Shown here piece after piece: positions 55,728 to 64,000 of a stretch of 64,000 nt of DNA. The notes beneath the pieces were generated by a model, which saw nothing but the letters and a program-made list of their open reading frames with translations, did not search any database and had not been told where the DNA came from. The stretch lies in contig CAVYWJ010000003.1 in the NCBI GenBank assembly GCA_963772315.1, forward strand, positions 62,001 to 126,000. The letters are read 5' to 3'. The position numbers were made by a program, and so were the translations under genes. Source of the DNA: Haliangium sp963772315 (GTDB lineage: Bacteria; Myxococcota_A; Polyangia; Haliangiales; Haliangiaceae). Positions within the stretch are counted from its first letter, which is position 1. Each line of letters begins with the position of its first letter.

Positions 55728-57140
55728 TCACGCTTTGGGTTCCTCGGCGGCGCAGCAGCGCTTGTACTTCTTGCCGCTGCCGCACGGGCACGGCTCGTTG
55801 CGGCCCGGTCGGGACGGGGCGCGGACCGCCGGCCCGCCGGCCCGGGCGTAATGATACTTCTCGAGCCGCTGCGCGAGGTCGTCGGGATCGAACAGAGATT
55901 TACATTGATCCAGGATCTGCCCGGGCAGGTACAGGCTCGGCGCGGTGGCCGTGGCCAGCCACGGCACCATCATCATCCCGAACATCATGGAGCGGCCGTC
56001 GGTGATGAGCTCGTTGTGCAGGTGCATCAGCGCGGGCAGCGCCAGGTCGTCGGGGACGTCCTCGGGCCGCGTGTAGCGCAGCGGCGTGCCTTCCGGCAGG
56101 TGCGCGGTGTACTGCACGAACGCGTGAGTGCCCATGAACCGGTGATCCTCGCGCAAGGTCTCCTGCAGCGCCGGATTCGCGAGCTGCTCCTCGAGCATGA
56201 GCATGAGATCCCTGGCCGTCTCGTGCGCGGGGCCGGGTGGCTCGGCCGTCTCGAGGCTGCGCCGGTACCGGGCCAGCGCCTTGGACACCTCGGCGTGGGC
56301 GCGCCGGTGTCGCATCCCGATGGCCGTCAGCGCCATGCCCGCCACCAGCGACTCCGCGACCATGCGCGCTCTCTCCAGGCGCTCCCGCGTCGCGGTCAGG
56401 AGCGGGCGGCCGGCGCGCGCCACGCCCCACACCCCGCGCATCACGAGCGGCGTGGTATTGCTGAGCCCCGTCCCGGCCAGCATCAACTGTAACGACGTAT
56501 GGAGCAGCCGCTCCCCGTTGACCAGGAGCGCTTGCACGTCGTCCCCTCGCTCCCCGCAGAGCACGGCCAGGTGTCCGAGCGCCCACGAGGACGCCCAGTG
56601 GTGCTGCAGGTCGTCACGCACCGCCGGGGTGATCTTGCGGTAGAGGTGACGATGGTACCCCTCGTGGAAGCGCTTCAGGTAATCGCAGATGTCCAGGGCG
56701 ATGCTGATGAGCTCCTTGCCGAGGATCGGCATCAGCGCGGCCATGGCCGAGAAGTCCTCGCGCGAGAACCCGCTGCCGCGCTGGAGGAGGCGCCGGCACA
56801 GCCGCCGGGTCTCGCTGTGTCCACCCGCCAGCGTCGCGCGCATGGCCTCGATCTTCTCGCTCGCGTGGTCGATCTGCGGGCGCGACACCACCGGGCAGTT
56901 CGACACCGACATGCCCGCGGCCAGGCAGGTGACGAATCGCCCGTCGCGGGTGACGATCACGTGCGGCCCCCGGGGCGCGTCCTCCAGCGCCAACGCCACG
57001 CGCTCGGCGCCGTCGGGCAGGCGGACGCGCCCGAGCACGTGCGCGACCAGCTCGGGCTCGCGATACAGGGTCAACGCCAGATCCGCCTGTGCAGGCGACA
57101 GGCGCTCGATGCGCTGCAAGAAGTGGATGGCATGGCCCAT
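55728..57140 (-). CDS. SEC-C motif protein of unknown function
   Basis: 470 aa. The C-terminus is a SEC-C zinc motif, GRNEPCPCGSGKKYKRCC, as in SecA tails and many proteins of unknown role, where it binds zinc and often SecB or ribosome-related partners. The remaining ~440 residues are mostly helical (ALDICDYLKRFHEGYHRHLY, MAGTGLSNTTPLV-like segments) with no recognised enzymatic motif and no signal peptide. ATG 57140 (MGHAIHFLQRIERLSPAQ) is preferred; the frame is open to 57221. Divergent from the secreted TAP-like hydrolase with ~250 bp between starts. Confidence 0.65.
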   Translation of the reverse strand: MGHAIHFLQRIERLSPAQADLALTLYREPELVAHVLGRVRLPDGAERVALALEDAPRGPHVIVTRDGRFVTCLAAGMSVSNCPVVSRPQIDHASEKIEAMRATLAGGHSETRRLCRRLLQRGSGFSREDFSAMAALMPILGKELISIALDICDYLKRFHEGYHRHLYRKITPAVRDDLQHHWASSWALGHLAVLCGERGDDVQALLVNGERLLHTSLQLMLAGTGLSNTTPLVMRGVWGVARAGRPLLTATRERLERARMVAESLVAGMALTAIGMRHRRAHAEVSKALARYRRSLETAEPPGPAHETARDLMLMLEEQLANPALQETLREDHRFMGTHAFVQYTAHLPEGTPLRYTRPEDVPDDLALPALMHLHNELITDGRSMMFGMMMVPWLATATAPSLYLPGQILDQCKSLFDPDDLAQRLEKYHYARAGGPAVRAPSRPGRNEPCPCGSGKKYKRCCAAEEPKA

Positions 57141-57392
57141 GGCAAGGTCAGCGTATCGCAGCGCGACCGCCGGGGCCAACCGTCCCGAGGCGCCCGTGGG
57201 CACGCAGGTCGCGCCCAGCACACGCGCGGGCTACCTCGGTGCCGCAGCTGCGCCGCGTGACCACGCGCTCGCGGTGACATCGTCGAGCGCCGGCGGTGTT
57301 GCACCGGACGATGGGTGGCGCGCCGCGCTCCCTCTTCGGCCTTCTGGGCCCGGACGTGCAGTCCTGGGCCTCTTCCAACCACAGAGTGACTC

Positions 57393-59024
57393 ATGACACG
57401 TTCATCTCTAGATCCATGGTATTGCGCGCTGGCAGGCGCCATCGCGCTGGTCGCTTGCACCGACGCCGGAGGACCGGATGCTCCCGGCGGCGAAGATCCG
57501 CCCGCGCTCACCTGGGGCGCCTGCCCTCCTGGCTTCGAGACCGAGTGCGCGCGGGTGCCGGTCCCGCTAGACTGGGAAGACCCCGACGGCCAGCGCATCG
57601 AGGTCCTGGTCTCCCGCCGGCCCGCGCCCACGCAGCCCGCGCGCGCGCAGCTCGTGCTCGTCACCGGCGGGCCCGGAAACTCGGGGCACCACTTCGCTGG
57701 CGAGGGCACCCTGGACCAGCTGGCCGACGTTCGCCCCGACACCGATGTGTACGTCATCGAGCACCGCGGGGTCGGCCACTCGACCCAGCTCACCTGCCCC
57801 GAGCAGCAAGCGGACTCATCCCCGGGCGGGCCCGAGGTGACGGCGGATGAGATCCCCGCATGCGCCGGCTATATCGACGAGGCGTACGACGGCGGCCTGT
57901 CCGGCTTCTCCGTGTCGAACGCCGCCCGCGACATCCGGCACGTGCTGAGCCTCGCCCGCGAGGACGGGAAGCGGCAGTTCGTGTACGGCGTCTCGTACGG
58001 CACCTACCTCGTCCAGCGCTTCCTCCGGCTCTTCCCCGACGAGGTCAACGGCGCGGTCCTGGACTCGGTCGTGACCCCGGAGCAGAAGTTCAACACCTAC
58101 GACGTTCACGCCGATCCGGTGGCCATGCGCATGGCGGAGCGCTGCGCGGCCAGCCCCGTGTGCGCGGAGAAGCTCGGCGCCGACCCCTGGGCCACGATCC
58201 GCGACACCATCGCCGCCCTCGAGCAGGGTCACTGCGCCGGCGCCGGGCTGACGGGCGCGGCGGTCTCGACCATCTTGTGGACGTTCCTCGATCCCCCCGA
58301 GCTTCGTGAGACGCTCTTTCCGCTGCTCTACCGGCTCGCCCGCTGCGAGCCCGGAGACATCGCGGCCGCCGGCCACGCCCTCGCCTACCTGCAAGGGACC
58401 GGGTCGCAGACACCTGCGGAGCTGCAAGCGCTCGAAACGCTCCTCCTCGGCCTGCACCTCGCAGCGACCGAGTTCGCGCAGCGCCCGTTCTCGGCCGACG
58501 CGCTCCTGGCTGCGTGCGAGGAGGCGATCTTCTGCCCCGGCGTCTCGGCGCTCATGCTCCCGTACTTCGAGCGCTGGCCCACGTACGACGAGCCGCTCGT
58601 CAACACCTGGGCGGCGCCCGCCACGCCGGTCCTGGCCTTCAACGGCGATCTCGACGTCAAGACCACGATCGAGAACGCCTCGCAGCTCGCCGATCACCTC
58701 GCCGGCCCGCACCAGAACTTCTACGAATTCCCCGACGGCCCCCACTACCTACTACAGACATCCACGGTCAAGACCCCGGGAGCGCCCACGTGCGCGCTGC
58801 AGATGATGGCCGACTTCATCGACGACCCCACGAATCCGCCGGATGACGGCTGCCTCGACGACCTCGTGCTGTTCAACCCCGAGGGCACGCCGGCCATGGC
58901 CGAGCAGATCTTCGGCACCACCGACCTCTGGGAAAACCCTGCAGCAGGCCCAGCCAGCGCCACCGCCACGGCCCTCACCGCTGACGACTGGCTCCGCGCG
59001 GCCAACCGGCTGCGCCGGCGCTAG
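57393..59024 (+). CDS. Secreted alpha/beta hydrolase, TAP-like peptidase lipoprotein
   Basis: 543-aa exported lipoprotein (signal peptide to ~22, lipobox LVAC) of the tripeptidyl-aminopeptidase-like alpha/beta hydrolase family. It shows the oxyanion region VTGGPGNSG, VYVIEHRGVGHSTQLTCPE, nucleophile Ser in FVYGVSYGTYLVQRFL, Asp in AFNGDLDVKTTIE and His in DGPHYLLQ, the last within the C-terminal TAP-like domain. By family it would remove short N-terminal peptides or hydrolyse esters outside the cytoplasmic membrane. It ends 8 bp before the convergent MFS gene. Confidence 0.85.
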   Translation: MTRSSLDPWYCALAGAIALVACTDAGGPDAPGGEDPPALTWGACPPGFETECARVPVPLDWEDPDGQRIEVLVSRRPAPTQPARAQLVLVTGGPGNSGHHFAGEGTLDQLADVRPDTDVYVIEHRGVGHSTQLTCPEQQADSSPGGPEVTADEIPACAGYIDEAYDGGLSGFSVSNAARDIRHVLSLAREDGKRQFVYGVSYGTYLVQRFLRLFPDEVNGAVLDSVVTPEQKFNTYDVHADPVAMRMAERCAASPVCAEKLGADPWATIRDTIAALEQGHCAGAGLTGAAVSTILWTFLDPPELRETLFPLLYRLARCEPGDIAAAGHALAYLQGTGSQTPAELQALETLLLGLHLAATEFAQRPFSADALLAACEEAIFCPGVSALMLPYFERWPTYDEPLVNTWAAPATPVLAFNGDLDVKTTIENASQLADHLAGPHQNFYEFPDGPHYLLQTSTVKTPGAPTCALQMMADFIDDPTNPPDDGCLDDLVLFNPEGTPAMAEQIFGTTDLWENPAAGPASATATALTADDWLRAANRLRRR

Positions 59025-59032
59025 CTAGCGCT

Positions 59033-60382
59033 CTACCCGGGACCGGCCTGTCTCCCGCCGGCTGGTTGTAGACCGAGGCTACGCAGCCGTGGGTAGGCGA
59101 GTCCGAGGATTGAGAACGCGATGTACAGCATACCGGCCGCGATGAACATGAAGCCGATGCCACGCCCTGGGCCAGTGCCGATCACGGCACCCACGCTGTC
59201 CGCCAGAGCGCCGGTCGGGGCGAGCAAGGGAGAGAACACGCGATCGGCGAGCGGACCCGCGACGGAGTATCCGAGAGGCATGGCCGAGTGGGCCACGGCG
59301 CTTGCGACCGCAAACACGCGTCCCTGCATATCGGCGGGGACGGTGCTCTGCAAGAGCGCACGCGTACAGCCATTCTCGATCGGTACCGAGAAAAAGAAAC
59401 CGAAGGCGGCCACGGCGAAGAAGATGAACTGCGGCGTCACTCCAGCAGTCACCATGAAGATACCCTCGAACGTCATGAAGCCGAGCACCCCCAGGACGCG
59501 GCGCCTGGGCCCGCCCCAGACGGCCATGGTGAGCGAGCCGACGAGCATGCCGATGCCCCCTATCGTCATCACCTGGCTGAGGGCGACCGGTGTGCTGGTG
59601 GCCAGTACCAGCGGCGTCACGAGCACCTCGACCATACCCATGAAGAAGTTGCTCACCGTGAAGAGCATCACCAACACGAGCAGGCCACGTTGGGTGCGCA
59701 GGTAGCGCCACCCTGCGCGGATTTCGTCTCGGAGCGTGCCGTTTCCCGCTAGACCCGTGGTCGTCCTGGCCGGCAATGGAATGTGCACGAAGAGCAACGT
59801 ACTGATGGCGTATACGAACGTCGCCAGATCGATGAGGATGATGCCGCGCAAACCCACGATACCCAGCAAGGCACCGGCCGAGATCGGCGCCGCGATCCGC
59901 GCGGCGGCCTCTCCCATCTGGACCATCCCGTTGGCTCGCCCGAGGTGTCGATCCGGCACCAGCAACGATACGCTCGCAGCATAGGCGGGCGCCTGCGCAA
60001 CGCTGCAGACGGCCGCGAACGCCGTGGCGACGTAGATGTGCCAGGGCTCGAGGGTGCCGAACGAGAGCAGCAACAGGATCCCGAGCGTGCTCACCCCCGC
60101 ACCGGTATCCCCCAGGATCATCATGCGTTTTCGGCTCCAGCGGTCGACGAGCGCGCCCGCGACTGGCGCGAAGAGCACGCGTGGCAGCGTGGTCGTGAGC
60201 GCGATGATCGCGAACTGCGTGACCGAGCCGGTGGTCTGGTAGACCCATATCCCGAGCGCAAATCCGCTCAGCGATGTGCCGAGCAAGGACACGACCTGCC
60301 CGAGCCACAGGACGAGGAAGCTCCGGAATCGGGCGCCTGTCCATTCCGCGTCCGATACGGATGTCGCATTGGTATCGGTCAC
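59033..60382 (-). CDS. MFS transporter (MFS_3, exporter type)
   Basis: 449-aa major facilitator with about 12 membrane helices (e.g. LVLWLGQVVSLLGTSLSGFA; FIFFAVAAFGFFFSVPIENG). The loop 2-3 motif VAGALVDRWSRKRMMILGD is typical of the MFS_3/EntS-like group that exports siderophores, macrolides and peptides. GTG 60382 starts the protein. It lies 123 bp downstream of the acyltransferase-DHHA1 gene on the same strand, and a palindrome sits 30 bp before its start. It may export the product of the nearby NRPS/tailoring genes, but the thioesterase is 10 kb away, so the link is inferred. Confidence 0.87.
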   Translation of the reverse strand: MTDTNATSVSDAEWTGARFRSFLVLWLGQVVSLLGTSLSGFALGIWVYQTTGSVTQFAIIALTTTLPRVLFAPVAGALVDRWSRKRMMILGDTGAGVSTLGILLLLSFGTLEPWHIYVATAFAAVCSVAQAPAYAASVSLLVPDRHLGRANGMVQMGEAAARIAAPISAGALLGIVGLRGIILIDLATFVYAISTLLFVHIPLPARTTTGLAGNGTLRDEIRAGWRYLRTQRGLLVLVMLFTVSNFFMGMVEVLVTPLVLATSTPVALSQVMTIGGIGMLVGSLTMAVWGGPRRRVLGVLGFMTFEGIFMVTAGVTPQFIFFAVAAFGFFFSVPIENGCTRALLQSTVPADMQGRVFAVASAVAHSAMPLGYSVAGPLADRVFSPLLAPTGALADSVGAVIGTGPGRGIGFMFIAAGMLYIAFSILGLAYPRLRSLGLQPAGGRQAGPG

Positions 60383-60411
60383 GAGATGCCAGATCCGATC
60401 ATGTTGGATAA

Positions 60412-60424
60412 CTTGACGATCAAG
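60412..60424. promoter_or_regulatory. Operator-like palindrome upstream of MFS exporter
   Basis: Perfect inverted repeat CTTGA-CGA-TCAAG in an AT-rich patch 30 bp before the MFS start codon. The TTGA/TCAA half-sites are of the type bound by MarR-family regulators. No regulator gene is adjacent. Confidence 0.4.
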
Positions 60425-60505
60425 ATATGTTGCTCGATGCCAAAGTCGCCGAGGAAGGTGTTCCGGTGCGCAAGGATCATGTCGCCAGCCACGCTACCTG
60501 ATCGA

Positions 60506-62330
60506 TCAACCGGTAGCCTGCAAGCGATGCGTGAGATAGCGCCGCCCGGCCTCGAGCGCCTCGGTGATCCTGTCAGCATCGGGCCCCCCGCCACGGGCAA
60601 AGGCCGCCCGGCCGCCGCCCTTGCCGGACACGATGGGGAGGATCGCTTCGAGCAGCGCGTTCGCGCTGAGATCCCGAGCTACCAGATCTTGGGATAGGGC
60701 ACACAGCAGCAGCGCCTTGCCTTCGCACGCACAGGCAAGGAGCACGGCCGCAGGACCAGAGCCCAACCGGTCTTGCACCGCGCTGGCGACAGCGCCAAGT
60801 TCCTGCGCGCTTGCGTCGCCGATCGCGCCAATCACCAGCGCGGTCCGCTCCAGTCGCTCTGCCATCTCGAGCAGATTGCGCGCCACATCGTCCGCCGAGC
60901 CTGTCGCCTGCGGCTCCTGCACTCCAGAGGTGTCGCGCACACGCTGCTGCAGCGTTGCTAGCTGCTCGTGCGGCACGTCGAAAAGCTCCTGCGCGTACGG
61001 CCAGCGCCGCAGCTTCTCGGCCAAGATATTGATTCGCTCGGCCAGCACGGTATCGTCCAGCGCCGCGGCCGCCTCCACGCCTTCGGTGATCGCGGCAACC
61101 TCCCGGCACAGCCCGGCTGCGGCCTGCCGTGGCGTCTCGCACGGAGGCTCGAAGACCGCGGGAATGCGTTCGATGCCGTCGGCCTCATGTCCGTCAACGG
61201 CTTCCAGGTACTTGCGTGTGGAGGCTGCAAAGGGCCCGTTGGCATAGCCCTGAAGCAAACGCCAGGCGGCCCGGCGGTGGAGCGGCAAGTGATCGACGAA
61301 GAACGCACCATATCGGGCGATCGGCATGTCCCCTCGATGACTCTTGAAGTCGTCGGCCCCCGCACCGGTCTCGATGGCCACCCCTCGATCGATGGCCTCC
61401 TGGAGCATCTGGGCATACAGAATCCGATAGAGACCAACCGACTGCGGGACGCCGAGATCGTAGCCGAATAGCGGCGGGCAGAGGACATCGTTCAGGATGG
61501 CATAGCCGAAGAATCCATCGATCCGATCGTCCTTCCTGAGCAAACGAAAGGTGATGAACCTCTCGCGCAGCGCCAGCGCGAAGAAGTCCTCGGTGACCAC
61601 GGGATTGGTCGAGTACTTGTCCCGGTTCAGCGCCTTGTAGAGGCTCAGCGAGCCTCGGGGCGAGGTGGACCATGCCCGCACCGTCCACGAGCTCATACCC
61701 CGAGCCGTCCAGTAGCCGAGCATCTTGCCGCCGCTTGTATTCCCGGCGAGTCCCCGCAGCATGATGAGGCACCCCGATCCGGGTATGACCGGCAAAGAGG
61801 AACGAATACCCTCTGTCCGCCAGGTTGTTCAGCAGGACATGGTGGGTCACCGGATTCAAGGCGGCAAAGACCAGCGCATGCTCGGGAAAGGCGGCGAGCA
61901 GATGCTCGGTGAGCCGCGTGATCTGGCTGACCGTCAAGATCGGCTCCATCCCGCGCATGATCAGCCCGTTGCCGATGTAGATGCACTTCCCGGTCGCGCC
62001 GGCCCGGAGCAGGGTGCCAAGGATGGAAAGCACCCCGCGCGCCGACAGGGCCAGCGCAGGGTGCCAGTTCAGCCGTGGAATGGCCTGAAGTGGAATACGT
62101 ATATATCGCGCATACGTGGAACAGTTGACTGAATTATTGTCCCTTCCATCGTTGATAGCGATGGGGATCGCGAGGTCATCTAGCTCGACGATGCGCAAGT
62201 CGGTTATATCCGAAAAGAACTTTCCGGTCCCCTCTTGCACCATGGGAGCCAAATACTGGCAGACAAAGTGCCCTTCACGCGTATCGGGCCAGGTAACCTC
62301 GATGACCGTACTTGCATCGTGAATCTTCAT
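60506..62330 (-). CDS. Acyltransferase-like protein fused to a DHHA1 (C-Ala) domain (one-base frameshift)
   Basis: ~607-aa protein after correcting one extra base at ~61644 (RLAE | LYKALNRDKYS). The first ~390 residues resemble GNAT/FemAB-like transferases: IYIGNGLIMRGMEPILTVSQ, a mid-region YSFLFAGHTRIGVPHHAAGT with EYKRRQDARLL, and FFGYAILNDVLCPPLFGYDL. After a helical linker (NILAEKLRRWPYAQELFDVP, a coiled region) the C-terminus is a DHHA1 domain like the end of alanyl-tRNA synthetase, including the glycine-rich SGKGGGRAAFARGGGPDADR. There is no AlaRS catalytic or HxxxH editing domain. In AlaRS this domain contacts the tRNA elbow, so an aminoacyl-tRNA-dependent transferase is plausible. 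Base composition is more AT-rich than its neighbours. Confidence 0.7.
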
Positions 62331-62816
62331 ATTTAGGTCTCATCTTGATGAGCGAATGCGGGGCGGCATGTGGCGCGTCGTTAAGGCGGACACGGCCCCG
62401 CTCGTGCCTGGGCACGAGCTGTGAAGTTGAAGAGATGTGAGTGCCCACATTTCCGGATGAAAGGCTCACCAATACATGCAGGAGACGGCGAAGAAACTTG
62501 GGCCGTGGCAGGGCGTTGCGACCATACTTGGCGAGACGATCCATGGCCCCTGCGGACGACAGCCGGTGTCGCTGGAGCTCAGCGGGACAGCGCCTCCTTC
62601 ACCGGGAACGCATGTCACGCGAGCGAAGCTGCGGCGTCCGACGCCGGAAGCACGGGCGGAGCGGGGCACTGTGTGCCTTCATGAGTCCGGGGACTGTATC
62701 GCGAACCTCGGTTTGAAAGGGCACACCCCGGTCTTGGCCGCGGCGCGCCGGGCGGGTCAGTGCGGTAGCAAGCCGTCTGGACCGTTCATGTCCGGGGCAA
62801 CGCCCCGGCGATTCCA
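62331..62816. other. Gene-poor upstream region
   Basis: About 486 bp upstream of the acyltransferase-DHHA1 gene, less GC-rich near 62400-62480. Several short overlapping frames exist on both strands, but none has a ribosome-binding site or recognisable protein features. No tRNA or repeat seen. It probably holds the promoter of the minus-strand gene. Confidence 0.35.
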
Positions 62817-63440
62817 TCACGAGCGGAGCTGGGAGCCGGAACGCGGATATTCCATGTAGCGGGCAGTGTCCTCGGCGATTTCCCGGCCGTACAGCGCTTC
62901 CACCACATGGAAGGCCATCTCGATGCCGGCGGCGATGCCCGCCGAGGTCACGATGGTGTCGTCGACGAAGCGCAGCTCACGCTCGACGTGAATCGTCTCG
63001 TCGAGCGAGCCCAGGAGGTCGAGCGCGCCCCAGTGGGTGGTCGCTCGCCGTCCGTGCAGCAACCCGGCCTTGGCCAGCAGCAGCGAGCCAGTGCACACCG
63101 AGGTGGTCCTGGGCGCTTGCGCGGCCACGCGCTGGATCCACGCCAGGATCTCCGAGTCTTGCAGCAGGGGGCGGGTCCCGAACCCACCGGGAACGACCAG
63201 GATGTCGATGCGCGGGGCCGTGGCGAACGAATGGTCGGGGATGACGCGCATCCCGCCCGTCGCGTTGATGGGTTCGCTCGAGCGCGCGACGGTGAAGACG
63301 TGAAAGGGCGCTTGCTCGAGGGAGCGGCGCGACTCCACGCCCGGCGCGAGCCGGGTGCGGGAGAAGACCTCGTAGGGACCAGCGAAATCCAGGACCTCGA
63401 CCTCATCGAAGACGAGAATCCCCACGTTGCGTTTATCCAT
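62817..63440 (-). CDS. DJ-1/PfpI-family protein (isonitrile-hydratase/GlxA-like)
   Basis: 207-aa class I glutamine-amidotransferase-like protein. The nucleophile Cys116 lies in TTSVCTGSLLLAKAG, with a conserved acidic residue in VGILVFDEVEVLDFAGPYEV and the VVPGGFGTRPLL strand; THWGALD and VTSAGIAAGIEMAFHVVE follow. This is the InhA (isonitrile hydratase)/GlxA N-terminal type; without an AraC domain it is probably an enzyme, not a regulator. The reaction is not certain. It lies 39 bp downstream of the deformylase gene on the same strand. Confidence 0.85.
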   Translation of the reverse strand: MDKRNVGILVFDEVEVLDFAGPYEVFSRTRLAPGVESRRSLEQAPFHVFTVARSSEPINATGGMRVIPDHSFATAPRIDILVVPGGFGTRPLLQDSEILAWIQRVAAQAPRTTSVCTGSLLLAKAGLLHGRRATTHWGALDLLGSLDETIHVERELRFVDDTIVTSAGIAAGIEMAFHVVEALYGREIAEDTARYMEYPRSGSQLRS

Positions 63441-63479
63441 CGTATTTCTCGGGTGAGGGTGGCGCTGCAGCCACGGCTG

Positions 63480-63989
63480 TCAGGCCTGCTGATGGCGACG
63501 CAGCCACTCCGCGCGCGTGCAAAGGGCCTGCGGAGAGATGGCACGCTGCACCGCCAGGATGCCATGGAGATGATCGATCTCGTGCTGCAGCAGCTCCGAG
63601 AAGGCGCCGTCCGCCTCGATGATGCGCGCGCTGCCGTGCTCGTCGGTGTACGAGACCTTGATTCGCACGGAGCGGGCCACGCGGACCATGAGTCCGGGAA
63701 GACTGAAGCAGTCGTCCCATAACTCCATTTGCTCCGGGCTCGACCAGTCAATCGTGGGATTGATCAGCGGTCCAGTGAAACCATCGGGAATGCGGATGAA
63801 GATCAGCTGCTCGTTGGCCCCGATCTGCGGCGCAGCAATTCCCCGGCCAAAGCCGTTAGCCTCACGAAACGAGGCCAGCGTATCGGAGAGATCCGCGATC
63901 AGGGCGCGTGCCGCTACCGGTGACTCGACGGGACGCGAAGACTGCCACAGCCCGGGATTTCCGAGCTCCAAGATGGGACGTGCCGGCAT
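63480..63989 (-). CDS. Peptide deformylase-like protein
   Basis: 169-aa metallohydrolase removing formyl groups from N-terminal methionine. The three family motifs are present: GRGIAAPQIG (motif 1), WDDCFSLPG with metal ligand Cys94 (motif 2), and LQHEIDHLHG with His136, Glu137 and His140 (motif 3). Motif 2 is DDCFS where most bacterial enzymes have EGCLS, and there is a short insertion before it, marking it as a divergent (type 3-like) deformylase. The start MPARPILELGNPGL matches the family N-terminus. No fmt gene is visible before the window edge. It is probably an accessory copy with a specialised role. Confidence 0.85.
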   Translation of the reverse strand: MPARPILELGNPGLWQSSRPVESPVAARALIADLSDTLASFREANGFGRGIAAPQIGANEQLIFIRIPDGFTGPLINPTIDWSSPEQMELWDDCFSLPGLMVRVARSVRIKVSYTDEHGSARIIEADGAFSELLQHEIDHLHGILAVQRAISPQALCTRAEWLRRHQQA

Positions 63990-64000
63990 GGTGGTATCGT

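Noticed and set aside
60506..61000. A piece of alanyl-tRNA synthetase (alaS)
   Set aside because: Only the DHHA1 part matches. The region upstream is not the AlaRS catalytic or editing domain, and the reading frame joins it to the transferase-like part without a stop.
62476..62859. 127-codon plus-strand ORF
   Set aside because: It overlaps the end of the well-supported DJ-1/PfpI gene, has no ribosome-binding site and no recognisable features.

Overview
This window is high-GC DNA that looks like the chromosome of a large-genome soil or marine bacterium, most probably a myxobacterium (Myxococcota). The pointers are secreted FG-GAP and lectin-like lipoproteins, a cadherin-like sandwich domain, many regulators, a non-ribosomal peptide synthetase (NRPS) cluster and almost no phage or IS material. 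The phylum is inferred from gene content only. About a dozen otherwise intact genes are split by one-base indels, almost all of them extra bases. This pattern fits sequencing or assembly error better than gene decay, so most such genes are described as whole genes.

Layout. 1-2.5 kb: catechol ortho-cleavage genes (LysR regulator, CatM/BenM-type operator, catB, catA). 2.5-12.3 kb: housekeeping and stress genes (dinB, nat, an ECF sigma factor, thrS, a UvrA-like ABC ATPase, a LysR regulator divergent from an MBL-fold lipoprotein). 12.3-16.8 kb: a decayed stretch with a deleted VWA/AAA pair, a possible toxin/immunity remnant and a 21-nt repeat array. 16.8-29.7 kb: a flavin monooxygenase, two secreted lipoproteins, a solute-binding protein/histidine kinase/response regulator operon, an ene-reductase, a GNAT and a Tat-exported dienelactone-hydrolase-like protein.

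29.7-35.6 kb (minus strand): a tightly overlapping five-gene operon with two asparagine-synthetase homologues that both lack the glutaminase cysteine, a zinc-ribbon membrane protein, a membrane-anchored protein and a cupin. 35.7-49.3 kb: an NRPS locus made of two head-to-head genes whose 5' ends are both missing at about 39.92 kb. The minus-strand NRPS carries a complete GNAT-like domain inside its adenylation domain. The plus-strand NRPS has an adenylation pocket reading as Asn/Asp and is followed by an Asp/Asn beta-hydroxylase, a proline-3-hydroxylase-like dioxygenase and an oppositely oriented type II thioesterase. This suggests a hydroxylated peptide product.

49.4-57.1 kb: a broken membrane alpha/beta hydrolase, a 22-nt palindromic repeat array, a SNF2 helicase with a coupled partner, and a SEC-C protein. 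57.4-64 kb: a secreted TAP-like hydrolase, an MFS exporter, a protein fusing an acyltransferase-like region to an alanyl-tRNA-synthetase-type DHHA1 domain, a DJ-1/PfpI protein and a peptide deformylase. The strongest candidates for something undescribed are the GNAT-interrupted adenylation domain, the acyltransferase-DHHA1 fusion, the paired AsnB operon and the 22-nt array.
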